The notes beneath the pieces are model-generated. The model was not told where the DNA came from. It saw only the letters and a list, made by a program, of their open reading frames with translations, and made no database searches. Shown here in pieces: positions 43,622-51,993 of a stretch of DNA of 60,655 nucleotides; the stretch's first letter is position 1, and each line of letters opens with the position of its first letter. The stretch is from Hyphomicrobiales bacterium (GTDB lineage: Bacteria; Pseudomonadota; Alphaproteobacteria; Rhizobiales; Beijerinckiaceae). The stretch spans positions 1-60,655 of the forward strand of contig CANGLU010000011.1 of assembly GCA_947455025.1 (NCBI GenBank), written 5' to 3'. The translations under genes were made by a program, and so were the position numbers.

Positions 43622-43996
43622 ATGAAACTCGCAAAAGATTATTTGGCTGACGCCAATGCGATTGTAACGCGCATACCCACCGAGGAAGCGATTAAAATCC
43701 ACGGCAAAAGCAACGCGCTTTTCATCGATGTCCGCGACAGTGCGGCCATTGCAAAAACCGGCACCATTAAAGGCGCCGTGCGAATCCCTCGTGGCTTTAT
43801 CGAATTCGCTGCCGATGACAGCTCTCCCTATCATAACCCCGTTATGAAAAAGGACGCTGAAATCTATCTTGTATGCGGCGCTGGCGGCCAAGCAGCCTTA
43901 GCCGGAAAAACGCTCAAAGAAATGGGCTTTAAGTCTGTTGTGAATGTCGGTGGCTTTCCAGATTGGAAAAGCGCCGGCGGCCCATCGGAAGACTAA
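43622..43996 (+). CDS. Rhodanese-domain protein
   Basis: A 124-residue single-domain sulfurtransferase-like protein. LFIDVRDSAAIAKTGTIKGA is the CH2-type region; the active-site loop is CGAGGQ with Cys85 (IYLVCGAGGQA). The N-terminal PTEEAIKIHG and C-terminal GGFPDWKSAGG complete the fold. It ends the sugar operon, 21 bp after the IolG-like gene and just before a strong terminator. Why a persulfide-carrying protein belongs in a sugar operon is unclear. Confidence 0.88.
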   Translation: MKLAKDYLADANAIVTRIPTEEAIKIHGKSNALFIDVRDSAAIAKTGTIKGAVRIPRGFIEFAADDSSPYHNPVMKKDAEIYLVCGAGGQAALAGKTLKEMGFKSVVNVGGFPDWKSAGGPSED

Positions 43997-44024
43997 ATTT
44001 TCCGATTATCTTTGATCCCCTTTG

Positions 44025-44062
44025 AAAGCGGCTTGCGAATTAAAACAGCAAGCCGCTTTTTT
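44025..44062 (+). terminator. Strong rho-independent terminator of the sugar operon
   Basis: A perfect 12-bp stem (AAAGCGGCTTGC / GCAAGCCGCTTT) with an 11-base loop is followed by a TTTTTT run, 28 bp after the rhodanese stop. This is the clearest terminator in the window and fixes the end of the seven-gene operon. Confidence 0.93.
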
Positions 44063-44068
44063 AATGCC

Positions 44069-44857
44069 TTAGTTCTTGCCTATTGTCGGATGCTTGATCC
44101 AACCGGCGATGATCTTCACTGTCTCGGATCCGTAATTGATATAACCATGCCAATGGGTCGCACCGCAGGGATCGCCCGTCGGATCGGATCCGCCTTCTAC
44201 TTCAATAAATTGCTTCACCGGCGACGATGTCAATTGATCCATCAATTTAGCAGCATCCGTTGGCACGCAGATTTTGCATTGATCCTTCTGGTGATGGACG
44301 ATGAGAACGGGGATTTTTAAACGATCAATCGCCTGAGTACCAATGCCATTGCGCTTTGCATCGGTGACGCTGGAGGTCAAAACAAGGCCACTGACGGCCG
44401 AGGGACCAAGCGCGATCGAGGCAGCGGTGGCCGAAACTGTTCCGCGGCTTGTACCAATCAACCATACGGGCTTTTTAAATTCCTGTTTGGCAAATGAGAT
44501 CACCCGCTCGATTTTGCTGATATGGGGCTTTGTCGTGCGATATTCGGTATCGAGATCGTCCAAATCGCTCGCCCGATACATCACAATGACATTAAAACCC
44601 TCGGCTTGAAAAAGCTCACGCGACCGCGATAAAAAATTATTGCTTCCCGGTTGTCCGAGAATGATTTTGCCCGTGTCACCACCGCCGCCCGGCAGTAGAA
44701 TAAGTGTTTTGGTGGCGGCAGGATTACCCAAGACAAAAATCGGGATCGTTGCACCGTTGCGGCCTGCATCAATCGTCGTCAGGCCATCATTTGCAAAAGA
44801 CGGCTGCGCCAAGAACAGGAGGGCGAATAACGCTATCAGTAAGTGCAGCTGTTTCAT
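44069..44857 (-). CDS. Exported alpha/beta hydrolase
   Basis: A 262-residue protein with a signal peptide (1-22, ALFALLFLAQPSFA). The hydrolase fold shows LILLPGGGGDTGKI, the nucleophile elbow GTSRGT with the catalytic serine, and a C-terminal His in THWHGY. Cysteines in CKIC and near DPCG may form disulfides. Probably a periplasmic esterase of unknown substrate. It is convergent with the sugar operon and divergent from the Ldh-type gene. Confidence 0.78.
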   Translation of the reverse strand: MKQLHLLIALFALLFLAQPSFANDGLTTIDAGRNGATIPIFVLGNPAATKTLILLPGGGGDTGKIILGQPGSNNFLSRSRELFQAEGFNVIVMYRASDLDDLDTEYRTTKPHISKIERVISFAKQEFKKPVWLIGTSRGTVSATAASIALGPSAVSGLVLTSSVTDAKRNGIGTQAIDRLKIPVLIVHHQKDQCKICVPTDAAKLMDQLTSSPVKQFIEVEGGSDPTGDPCGATHWHGYINYGSETVKIIAGWIKHPTIGKN

Positions 44858-45094
44858 GGGTGGCCTTTATCCTTGTTCGCGCTTAATCAACGTTTGAGTA
44901 TCGCATAGGCTCATAATCATCCCGCCGCTTATGCAGGTGTGAACAAGCCTTGCATATGAGCGTGTCATTCCACAAGTTTTCAATCGAATGACCGGGATTG
45001 ATCGCCTAGCCCGCGGCACCGTTTTGAAAAATATCTTCCCACGTGGCGATATTTGGGTTCTGATCCTCCTCAATTGGTCAATGAGGCAGAAACA
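44858..45094. promoter_or_regulatory. Divergent intergenic region, hydrolase / Ldh-type gene
   Basis: No gene is seen. The gap separates two divergent starts and must hold both promoters. I see no convincing palindrome. Confidence 0.35.
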
Positions 45095-46120
45095 ATGGCT
45101 GAACTAGTGACGCTGAGCGTAAAAAAGGCGCGGTCCCTCATTTTTGACGCGCTGACAGGTGCCGGTGCATCGCCGAAAAATGCGGTCTATTTTACCGAAG
45201 CCATTCTCGATACCGAATTATCGGGGCTGGAAGGGCACGGCTTTTATTGGCTGTATTATTATTGCTTGCACCTTCAATGCGGCAAGGTTGATGGGCGTGC
45301 CAAGCCGAAAATCCGCAAATTATCACCAACGGCTTTCATGGTCGACGCCAATCGCGGATTTGCCCATCCGGCGATTGAGAAAGGTTTTAAAAAGCTCATA
45401 CCGGCGGCCAAGAAAAACGGCATTGCTGCGATGGGCGTTGCCCATTCCTATAATGCCGCGACTTTGGGTTTTCACACAGGTGTGCTGGCCAAACAGGGAC
45501 TCTTGGCGTTTGGGTTTACCAATTCCATCGCCGCGATTGCGCCTTATGGTGGGAAGAAGCCGATTATTGGCACCAATCCAATGTCCTTTGCTGTACCGGG
45601 CCGGAAAGGAAAAATTCGATTTTTGATCGATCAATCCTCGTCGCAGACGGCGTGGACATCGGTCAAGCGGGCGGCAGAGGAAGGCCATACCATCCCGTTG
45701 GGGTGGGCGCTTGATCGCGAAGGCATTCCCACGACCGATCCGAATGAAGGATTGGATGGGTCCATGGCGCCTGCAGGTGGCTATAAGGGCTTTAGCCAAG
45801 GCCTTATTGTCGAAGTTTTATGCGCAGCCCTGACCGGAAGCTCGCTCGGCACCGCGATGGGTTCCTTTACCGATGCCGACAAAGCGCCCATCGACAATGG
45901 GCAATTTTTTATAGCGATTGAACCGAAGAAATTTACGAAAGATCGTTTTAATGCCGTCATTGACGGGCTCGTCAATAATGTTCTCGATCAAGAGGGCACA
46001 CGGTTGCCAAATGCGAGGCGCGAAGAAAATCAGCGGGTCCGTCAAAAAACGGGCTTACCGATTGAGCGTGAGCTGCTGCATAGGCTTCGCTCGTTTTATG
46101 AAAATTCTACCGCGTCATAA
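45095..46120 (+). CDS. Ldh-family malate/L-lactate (ureidoglycolate-type) dehydrogenase
   Basis: A 341-residue NAD(P)-dependent enzyme of the type 2 malate/lactate dehydrogenase family (not the Rossmann LDH/MDH family). Typical blocks are GLEGHGFYWLYYY, IAAMGVAHSYNAATLGFHTG, FGFTNSIAAIAPYGGKKPIIGTNP (shown in part) and PAGGYKGFSQGLIVEVL. The ATG at 45095 follows GAGGCAG; an upstream in-frame start lacks a good site. Such enzymes reduce keto acids such as 2-ketogluconate, 2,3-diketogulonate, imines or ureidoglycolate. Substrate is open. Confidence 0.87.
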   Translation: MAELVTLSVKKARSLIFDALTGAGASPKNAVYFTEAILDTELSGLEGHGFYWLYYYCLHLQCGKVDGRAKPKIRKLSPTAFMVDANRGFAHPAIEKGFKKLIPAAKKNGIAAMGVAHSYNAATLGFHTGVLAKQGLLAFGFTNSIAAIAPYGGKKPIIGTNPMSFAVPGRKGKIRFLIDQSSSQTAWTSVKRAAEEGHTIPLGWALDREGIPTTDPNEGLDGSMAPAGGYKGFSQGLIVEVLCAALTGSSLGTAMGSFTDADKAPIDNGQFFIAIEPKKFTKDRFNAVIDGLVNNVLDQEGTRLPNARREENQRVRQKTGLPIERELLHRLRSFYENSTAS

Positions 46121-46145
46121 GGCTCGCCGAACTGCGTGATGTTCA

Positions 46146-46185
46146 ACACGGGCAGCGGCCCACTGTGCCGCAACCCGTGTCTTAT
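46146..46185. terminator. Convergent hairpin between Ldh-type gene and ilvD
   Basis: Interrupted stem with ACACGGG/CCCGTGT outer arms (46146-46152, 46174-46180) and an inner CGGC/GCCG pair, followed by CTTAT. It lies between convergent stops and probably ends both messages. The T run is short. Confidence 0.5.
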
Positions 46186-46200
46186 AGAATAAGCAGACGA

Positions 46201-48039
46201 TCAATCGTCCTTTAGATGACGCACGGCGCCCTTTGAGGCGCTTGTAGCCATGGACGCATAGGCACGCAAAGCGGTACTAACCTTTCTAGGCCGTGGCTTG
46301 GCGGGCTTCCATCCCTTTGCGTCTTGGGCCTTACGGCGCTCAGAAAGCGTCTTGGCATCAACCCGCAATTGGATGCTGCGTGCGGGGATATCGATCTCAA
46401 TCGGATCGCCCGTTTCCACAAGCCCAATCAAGCCACCCTCTGCCGCCTCTGGCGAGGCATGCCCGATGGAGAGGCCCGAAGTGCCGCCCGAAAACCGGCC
46501 ATCGGTAATCAAAGCGCAGGCTTTGCCCAAACCCTTCGATTTCAAATAGCTTGTTGGATAGAGCATTTCCTGCATGCCGGGACCGCCACGCGGGCCTTCA
46601 TAGCGAATGACCACAACATCACCCGCCACGACTTTACCGAGCAAGATGCCCTGCACCGCGTCGTCTTGGCTTTCGAAGACGCGAGCCGTGCCGTTGAACT
46701 TCAAAATGCTTTCATCAACGCCTGCGGTTTTAACGATACAACCGTCCTCCGCAATATTGCCGAAGAGGACCGCCAAGCCGCCATCTTTCGAGAAGGCATG
46801 CGCCACATCGCGAATAACGCCCTTTGAGCGATCCGTATCAAGCTCTTTGTAACGGCGGTCCTGGCTGAAGGCCACTTGCGTTGGCACACCGCCGGGCGCT
46901 GCGCGGAAGAAATTGGAAACAGTCTCGTCATTCGTGCGGCTGACATCCCAGCGATTAAGCGCGTCTGAAAGCGTTGGCGAATGCACCGTGCCGCATTGAT
47001 TGTTGAGCAAACCACCACGATCCAATTGGCCGAGAATGCCCATAATGCCGCCAGCCCGGTGCACATCTTCCATGTGAACATTGGCGACCGAAGGTGCCAC
47101 TTTGCACAGAACCGGAACCCGACGGGACAGGCGATCAATATCCTGCATCGTAAACTCAACGCCGCCTTCATGCGCTGCGGCGAGCAAATGCAAGACGGTG
47201 TTGGTTGAACCGCCCATCGCGATATCTAGCGTCATCGCATTTTCAAAGGCTGCAAAATTGGCAATGTTGCGCGGCAGAACCGACGCATCGTCTTTTTCAT
47301 AATAGCGCTTGGCAAGATTAACAATCGTACGTCCCGCTTCCAAGAAAAGTCGCTCGCGATCATGATGGGTTGCGAGCACCGAACCATTGCCGGGTAGCGC
47401 CAAGCCCAATGCTTCGGTGAGGCAGTTCATCGAATTCGCCGTGAACATGCCAGAGCAAGAACCGCAGGTTGGGCAGGCTGAACGCTCGATCTTGGCGACG
47501 TCCTCATCGCTGATGCGATCATCGGCTGCAGCGACCATGGCATCGACGAGATCGATGGCTTGCTCAAGATCGTTGAGTGTTACTTTGCCAGCTTCCATCG
47601 GGCCGCCGGACACGAAGACGACGGGAATGTTAATGCGAAGCGCCGCCATGAGCATGCCGGGCGTGATCTTGTCGCAATTCGAGATACAGACCATGGCATC
47701 GGCGCAATGGGCGTTGACCATATATTCGACGCTATCGGCAATCAGCTCGCGGGACGGCAGCGAATAGAGCATCCCATCATGGCCCATCGCGATGCCGTCA
47801 TCGACCGCAATCGTATTGAATTCTTTGGCGACCCCGCCCGCTTTTTCGATCTCGCGCGCGACCAATTGACCCAGATCCTTCAAATGGACATGGCCGGGAA
47901 CGAATTGGGTGAAGGAGTTTACCACCGCGATAATTGGCTTGCCGAAATCCTCGTCCTTCATGCCTGTGGCGCGCCAAAGGCCGCGGGCACCGGCCATATT
48001 ACGGCCATGGGTGGTGGTTCGGGAGCGATATGCGGGCAT
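46201..48039 (-). CDS. ilvD: Dihydroxy-acid dehydratase
   Basis: A 612-residue iron-sulfur dehydratase for valine, isoleucine and CoA-precursor synthesis. The N-terminus [20 protein letters not shown], cluster cysteines in [11 protein letters not shown] and [18 protein letters not shown], and the C-terminal [20 protein letters not shown] are those of true IlvD. The length matches the approx. 612-616-residue IlvD1 type, distinct from the sugar-acid dehydratase at 58.6 kb. CAGGAACATC precedes the ATG. It is a single-gene unit. Confidence 0.95.
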   Translation of the reverse strand: MPAYRSRTTTHGRNMAGARGLWRATGMKDEDFGKPIIAVVNSFTQFVPGHVHLKDLGQLVAREIEKAGGVAKEFNTIAVDDGIAMGHDGMLYSLPSRELIADSVEYMVNAHCADAMVCISNCDKITPGMLMAALRINIPVVFVSGGPMEAGKVTLNDLEQAIDLVDAMVAAADDRISDEDVAKIERSACPTCGSCSGMFTANSMNCLTEALGLALPGNGSVLATHHDRERLFLEAGRTIVNLAKRYYEKDDASVLPRNIANFAAFENAMTLDIAMGGSTNTVLHLLAAAHEGGVEFTMQDIDRLSRRVPVLCKVAPSVANVHMEDVHRAGGIMGILGQLDRGGLLNNQCGTVHSPTLSDALNRWDVSRTNDETVSNFFRAAPGGVPTQVAFSQDRRYKELDTDRSKGVIRDVAHAFSKDGGLAVLFGNIAEDGCIVKTAGVDESILKFNGTARVFESQDDAVQGILLGKVVAGDVVVIRYEGPRGGPGMQEMLYPTSYLKSKGLGKACALITDGRFSGGTSGLSIGHASPEAAEGGLIGLVETGDPIEIDIPARSIQLRVDAKTLSERRKAQDAKGWKPAKPRPRKVSTALRAYASMATSASKGAVRHLKDD

Positions 48040-48361
48040 TTTGATGTTCCTGAATTCAGATAAGCAATATGATGCCGCCTAGATTATACAAGCGGCGATA
48101 AAATTTCCAGTCTACTTTATGCAGCCCCTTACCCGCCCCTTTTGGCGAGTGCTGACAGGTGACAGGCAAGGACGAACCACAGAGGGATGAAGTATCGCTT
48201 TAAAACGTGATAGATCTTCATAAATTTCTTTTAACTGTACTGCTTTTTCTTGATGTTAAAGCTCAGTTTAACAGTACGATTTTGTAAAAAATAATAGGAC
48301 GTTGCATTTTTTATTTTTCTAAATTATTTTTTTGTCTCTCATCATTGAGTAGTATGTAGCC
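48040..48361. promoter_or_regulatory. Divergent intergenic region, ilvD / 2OG-oxygenase-like gene
   Basis: On the minus strand a TATAAT box (48083-48088) lies 44 bp before ilvD, flanked symmetrically by GCCGC (48074-48078) and GCGGC (48092-48096), an operator-like arrangement. Nearer the plus-strand gene is a very AT-rich tract (48200-48340). It holds an 11-bp near-identical direct repeat, TTTAACTGTAC (48230-48240) and TTTAACAGTAC (48267-48277), and an inverted pair GTTAAA/TTTAAC (48255-48272). No gene is seen. Confidence 0.5.
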
Positions 48362-48961
48362 ATGCGTAAAATTGAATCATTAGCGATAGACCAATTTACC
48401 GTTAAAGCAGATCTTGCTGTTTTTGGTTTTCATTTGCATGAGTTTCCGCTCGAGTTGCAACTCGCCCGCGAAGCGATTTCCGAATTGCAAATCTCGCATC
48501 CGGAATCGACTCCATCAAATGTTAATGCGCTCTATATGAGCCCGTGGAAAAGCCACACGCTAAACGGTAAATTTACGCCACTTATTCAAATCATGGCGGA
48601 GCTGATTAAGAAGACATCGCTCCAGCATTTAAAGACAGATATTGAAGCGCTCAATTTCAATCTCGCCGTTGCCGATTGCTGGGGTGCGATTTATGAAGAA
48701 GAGAGTTACGCCGTTCCGCATTGGCATTTCCCATCGGATTTTTCATCCGTCATTTATTTGGAAATCGCACCGGGTGCGGCACCGATTGTTTTCGCAAATT
48801 CGCTTGTTGTTCAGCCTGTGTCGGGATCCGGTGTTATTTTTCCGGGCAATCTTATTCATCATGTTCCCGAGACCAAAGGTCGACGGGTGATCGTGGCTAT
48901 TAATTTTATCAAAGTTCCCAAATTCGATGTGCCGATCATTCCGCCCTATGCGGAGCTATAA
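48362..48961 (+). CDS. Putative 2OG-Fe(II) oxygenase-like protein
   Basis: A 199-residue soluble protein. The second half reads like a double-stranded beta-helix. YAVPHWHFPSDFSSVIYLEI could give the iron-binding His (and Asp), GVIFPGNLIHHVPE the distal His, and KGRRVIVAINF the arginine that holds 2-oxoglutarate. This follows the layout of the 2OG-FeII_Oxy_5-type family from memory. The N-terminal half has no recognised motif. It is a lone gene with an AT-rich upstream region. The exact substrate is unknown, and loss of activity cannot be excluded. Confidence 0.6.
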   Translation: MRKIESLAIDQFTVKADLAVFGFHLHEFPLELQLAREAISELQISHPESTPSNVNALYMSPWKSHTLNGKFTPLIQIMAELIKKTSLQHLKTDIEALNFNLAVADCWGAIYEEESYAVPHWHFPSDFSSVIYLEIAPGAAPIVFANSLVVQPVSGSGVIFPGNLIHHVPETKGRRVIVAINFIKVPKFDVPIIPPYAEL

Positions 48962-49008
48962 GTTTTTTAATTTAATGCCAGTCGCGCGCGTTACCGATTG
49001 GGGTACCC

Positions 49009-50223
49009 TTACGAGGTGCGAAGCCAGTGAGGTGGCGGCATGCGGGATAGAAGAAACGCCAAGAGCAGCGCCGATAACCCCATGATCGATATCAGCCCGA
49101 CAACGCCCGGCCAAGCCGCGCTTGCCCAAAAATAACCGCCTACGACACCCGCGACGCTGGAGCCCGCATAATAGGCGCACATGTAAAGGGTGGAGGCTTG
49201 CGCGCGGAAATGCTCGGCTCGCAATCCAACCCAACTGCTGGCCACCAAATGCGCGGCAAAGAAGCCGAGCGTGAACAGCGACATTCCCAAAACGACACAT
49301 AAAAGCGTGTTGGCAAGCGTCGCCAAAAGGCCGATCTGCATGATGACAATCGACGCCCACAAGGCCGTGCGCCGGCCTATTTTATTACCGATCGGCCCCA
49401 TAATGGCCGAGCTCACGGTGCCGAGCGAATAAATCAAAAAGACAAAGCCCACAAGCGTTTGGCTGAGTTCGAAAGGCGGCTTGAGCAGGCGAAAGCCGAT
49501 ATAGTTGAACAAGGTCACCAATGAACCCAGCAGCAAAAAGCCCTCGGCGAACAACATCAACAAAGCGGGATCACGCAGATGGCCGGTATAGGCCTCAACC
49601 GCGCCGCGCCATGACGGTATGATTTTTTTAAAATATTGCTCGCGCGGTAAAGTCCACCACAGAATGGCCGAGCATATCAGGCAAATCACCCCGATAACCC
49701 CAACGGCAATGCGCCAATGGGTGAAATCAAGCAGAACCGAAATGATTAAGCGCCCACCCATGCCGCCCAATGAATTACCCGCAATGGTGAAGCCAACGGC
49801 CACACCTAGCGCCCGGCGGTCCATCTCATCGGCTAAATAGGCGATGGCAATGGCCGGAAAGCCGCTGAGGGCCAGACCGGCCAACACCCTTAAAAAGAGC
49901 AGGCTGTACCAACCCGGTACAATAACCAAAGCCAGCGTCAGGAGGCTTGAGACCGCAAGCGACAGCGCCATGGTTGTCCTTCGCCCAACCACATCCGAAA
50001 CAAGGCTGGAAACGAGCATGGCCAAGGCAAGGGCCGCGGTGCTGGCGGCCAGCGAAAGGCTGCTCTGGGCAGGCGTGAGGCCAAATTCCTGGGTAAACAA
50101 CGGCATGAGAGGTTGCACGCAATACAGCGCCGCAAAGGTCGCCCATCCTCCCGCCACCATGCCGAGCGTCGTTCGCCAAAAGGCTGAACTTCCAAGTTGG
50201 ATGCGAGGCGGCAGATCAGCCAT
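49009..50223 (-). CDS. MFS transporter (YnfM/AraJ-like efflux)
   Basis: A 404-residue 12-helix carrier. PLMPLFTQEFGLTPAQSSLSLA, SDVVGRRTTMALSL (loop 2-3 motif) and MGPIGNKIGRRTALWASI are standard MFS sequences. The overall pattern resembles the YnfM branch of DHA1 exporters. It is convergent with the oxygenase-like gene (47-bp gap) and divergent from the XRE regulator, which may control it. Ribosome site before ATG 50223 is weak. Confidence 0.87.
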   Translation of the reverse strand: MADLPPRIQLGSSAFWRTTLGMVAGGWATFAALYCVQPLMPLFTQEFGLTPAQSSLSLAASTAALALAMLVSSLVSDVVGRRTTMALSLAVSSLLTLALVIVPGWYSLLFLRVLAGLALSGFPAIAIAYLADEMDRRALGVAVGFTIAGNSLGGMGGRLIISVLLDFTHWRIAVGVIGVICLICSAILWWTLPREQYFKKIIPSWRGAVEAYTGHLRDPALLMLFAEGFLLLGSLVTLFNYIGFRLLKPPFELSQTLVGFVFLIYSLGTVSSAIMGPIGNKIGRRTALWASIVIMQIGLLATLANTLLCVVLGMSLFTLGFFAAHLVASSWVGLRAEHFRAQASTLYMCAYYAGSSVAGVVGGYFWASAAWPGVVGLISIMGLSALLLAFLLSRMPPPHWLRTS

Positions 50224-50649
50224 GAAGGAAAATCCAGAATATAAAGCAAAAGGCAGGGCTCATTTCGTAGCTTTCGTCACCCGTTTTGCAACCAAGAAAT
50301 TCATAAGTGGAGAATTCAATATCACTTATGTCGCCACTTCCCCGGACCGACACCCCTAATCCTTGCTTCGGCCATGCACCTCTCGCCCTTTATTAAACTA
50401 AAACCGCCTCAATAATCGTGAATACTTAGCGTTAAGGCCAATATAGTTCGGCCTGCTCTTTGAAATTTTTTAAAAATATTTCCGATTATCGGACATGCAG
50501 AGAACAGTCGATTATTCGTCGAAGGTGAAAATTTATGACGGAATTATTTATTGATAGTTCCAATATCAGTAGATCGTTGAAATAAATAGATAATTTCGGT
50601 TGTAAGCTCAATTTTTGAACCTTTTGAACCGGGTATTCGTTATAGAATT
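50224..50649. promoter_or_regulatory. Divergent region, MFS exporter / XRE-type regulator
   Basis: The part 50450-50649 is AT-rich and contains a perfect inverted repeat TCCGA-TTA-TCGGA (50481-50493). A tandem 9-bp direct repeat TTTTGAACC (50613-50621, 50622-50630) lies just before the regulator gene. Both are candidate operators for an autoregulating HTH protein. A 16-codon open frame (ATG 50535 to TAA 50585, GAAGGTGAAA upstream) might be a leader peptide. No Shine-Dalgarno sequence precedes ATG 50650. Confidence 0.5.
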
Positions 50650-51234
50650 ATGGAAAAATATCTTCGACTGAAGCAATCAAGAATAAAGGCAGGTTTCAAA
50701 ACCGCAGCTTCAGCTGCTGCTTATTTGGGTATTCCCTATGGCACCTATAGCGGCCATGAAAATGGTTCTCGTGGCATTCGGGACGACGAGCTGCAACAAT
50801 ATGCCAAGACCTTTAAGGTATCGCTCTATTGGTTAGCCTTTGGTGAAAAAGCAACGCGCGCCAAAGTAAAGGTGCTCGGGACTGCCGGATCACGGGAGAG
50901 CTTGGTCAAGACCAGAACAAAAGTCGTTGAAATCGACTCCACGTTCCCTATTCCGCAAGAAACCAAAGCCATCATCGTGGTCTCGGATGAGTTTGAACCG
51001 ATGGCCTCAAAAAATGACATTGTTTTTATTGAAGAGTTGCTATCGACCGAAGAATTGCTCAATTGCCGCGTTGCGATGATGACCGACGGTCACATCTTGC
51101 TCGGCAAGCTATTATCGGTCGATACAAAAAATGCGTGTCATTTGCAGCTACCCGCTGGGAAAGTTCATTTGAACAAAAAGCCAGCCTGGATCGCCAAGAT
51201 CAGAGGAATTGCCTTTTCAGCGCATGGCCAATAA
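50650..51234 (+). CDS. XRE-family regulator with S24/LexA-like C-terminal domain
   Basis: A 194-residue protein. Residues 5-65 form a helix-turn-helix domain (RIKAGFKTAASAAAYLGIPYG ... YAKTFKVSLYWLAFG). Residues about 90-185 resemble the S24 peptidase fold of CI/LexA-type repressors (MASKNDIVFIEE, ILLGKLLSVD), but no serine-lysine catalytic pair or cleavable Ala-Gly site is evident, so self-cleavage is doubtful. It is the only recognisable transcription factor in the window. No phage genes accompany it. Candidate operators lie upstream. No ribosome site is visible before its ATG. Confidence 0.8.
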   Translation: MEKYLRLKQSRIKAGFKTAASAAAYLGIPYGTYSGHENGSRGIRDDELQQYAKTFKVSLYWLAFGEKATRAKVKVLGTAGSRESLVKTRTKVVEIDSTFPIPQETKAIIVVSDEFEPMASKNDIVFIEELLSTEELLNCRVAMMTDGHILLGKLLSVDTKNACHLQLPAGKVHLNKKPAWIAKIRGIAFSAHGQ

Positions 51235-51298
51235 ATCGGCTTTTATCCACCACCACCGTCCTTCATGAGATTTATTCGATCATGACCGATTGGCTGAA

Positions 51299-51337
51299 AA
51301 TAAGACTGAGCTCATAGTTTAGAACTCAGCCTTATTT
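51299..51337. terminator. Bidirectional terminator between the XRE gene and the small exported protein
   Basis: AATAAG-A-CTGAG and CTCAG-C-CTTATT pair around a 14-base loop, with A-rich sequence on the left and T-rich on the right. It lies between convergent stops. Confidence 0.65.
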
Positions 51338-51358
51338 AGGGTTGATCGAGTAAATCGA

Positions 51359-51709
51359 TTACTCGGGCGATGACGCGTTATCATTGCCGTGATGGTTCCG
51401 GTTTTTTTCAATATAGACCGGATCAGCCGGATTATATTCCGGGTTACATGCGTAAACCGTATTCCAATAAAACGTATCATAAGAACAGATACTGGTGAGT
51501 GGTTGCTCGGCGCCCTCAACCCGCAATGACCCCGTAAATTCAGGCTCATTCAATAATTTCATATTCGGATTATTGGTCGTCGAACGCTTGATGACCGTTG
51601 GATCCTTTCGAAGATGATCCAGAAGCGGATCGGCGCTGGCATAGGATATCAAGCCAATCATGGTGACGGCTGCAAGCGCAACCGATTTTAAGTGTAATAC
51701 ACGTGACAT
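51359..51709 (-). CDS. Small exported protein of unknown function
   Basis: A 116-residue protein with a clear signal peptide (SVALAAVTMIGLISYASA, cleavage near residue 26). The mature part of about 90 residues is polar, with two cysteines (SICSYDTF and VYACNPEY) that may form a disulfide, and an Asn/His-rich tail. The ATG at 51709 follows AGGAGTTGACC; a TTG two codons earlier is less likely. No family recognised. Its gene stands alone, convergent with the XRE gene. Confidence 0.6.
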   Translation of the reverse strand: MSRVLHLKSVALAAVTMIGLISYASADPLLDHLRKDPTVIKRSTTNNPNMKLLNEPEFTGSLRVEGAEQPLTSICSYDTFYWNTVYACNPEYNPADPVYIEKNRNHHGNDNASSPE

Positions 51710-51993
51710 GGTCAACTCCTGTTATGATCGTAAACGGACCGTGTCCCCCCTTAGCGATTATTTTTTGATCGATGTAGAATAGTTAAAACCCATCCGAGCA
51801 ATGGATCTTTGGTAAAGATCCCGTGAAGAGATGGCGGCAGAAACCATACCGTCTCATTCAAGATAGCGGGTTGGCATCCGAATAAGCATTCGGGCGAATA
51901 CGGGGGTCATAAATGACACAGTAATTTTAAGGGTGATGATCGTTAAACGTAAGCGACACAGTGTTAACCGTGGTCGCATGAGACCTATTCGCG
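51710..51993. promoter_or_regulatory. Intergenic region downstream of the arsC-ended operon
   Basis: No gene is seen. Two short hairpins are present: GGATCTTT-GGT-AAAGATCC (51803-51821) and CCGAAT-AAGC-ATTCGG (51878-51893). There is also an 8-bp direct repeat GACACAGT (near 51912 and 51955). None has a proper T run. The promoter of the small exported gene should be at the left end. Confidence 0.4.

Noticed and set aside
50650-51234. XRE/S24 regulator as a prophage remnant
   Set aside because: No integrase, structural gene, attachment site or change in neighbouring gene type is seen; the gene sits among ordinary metabolic genes.
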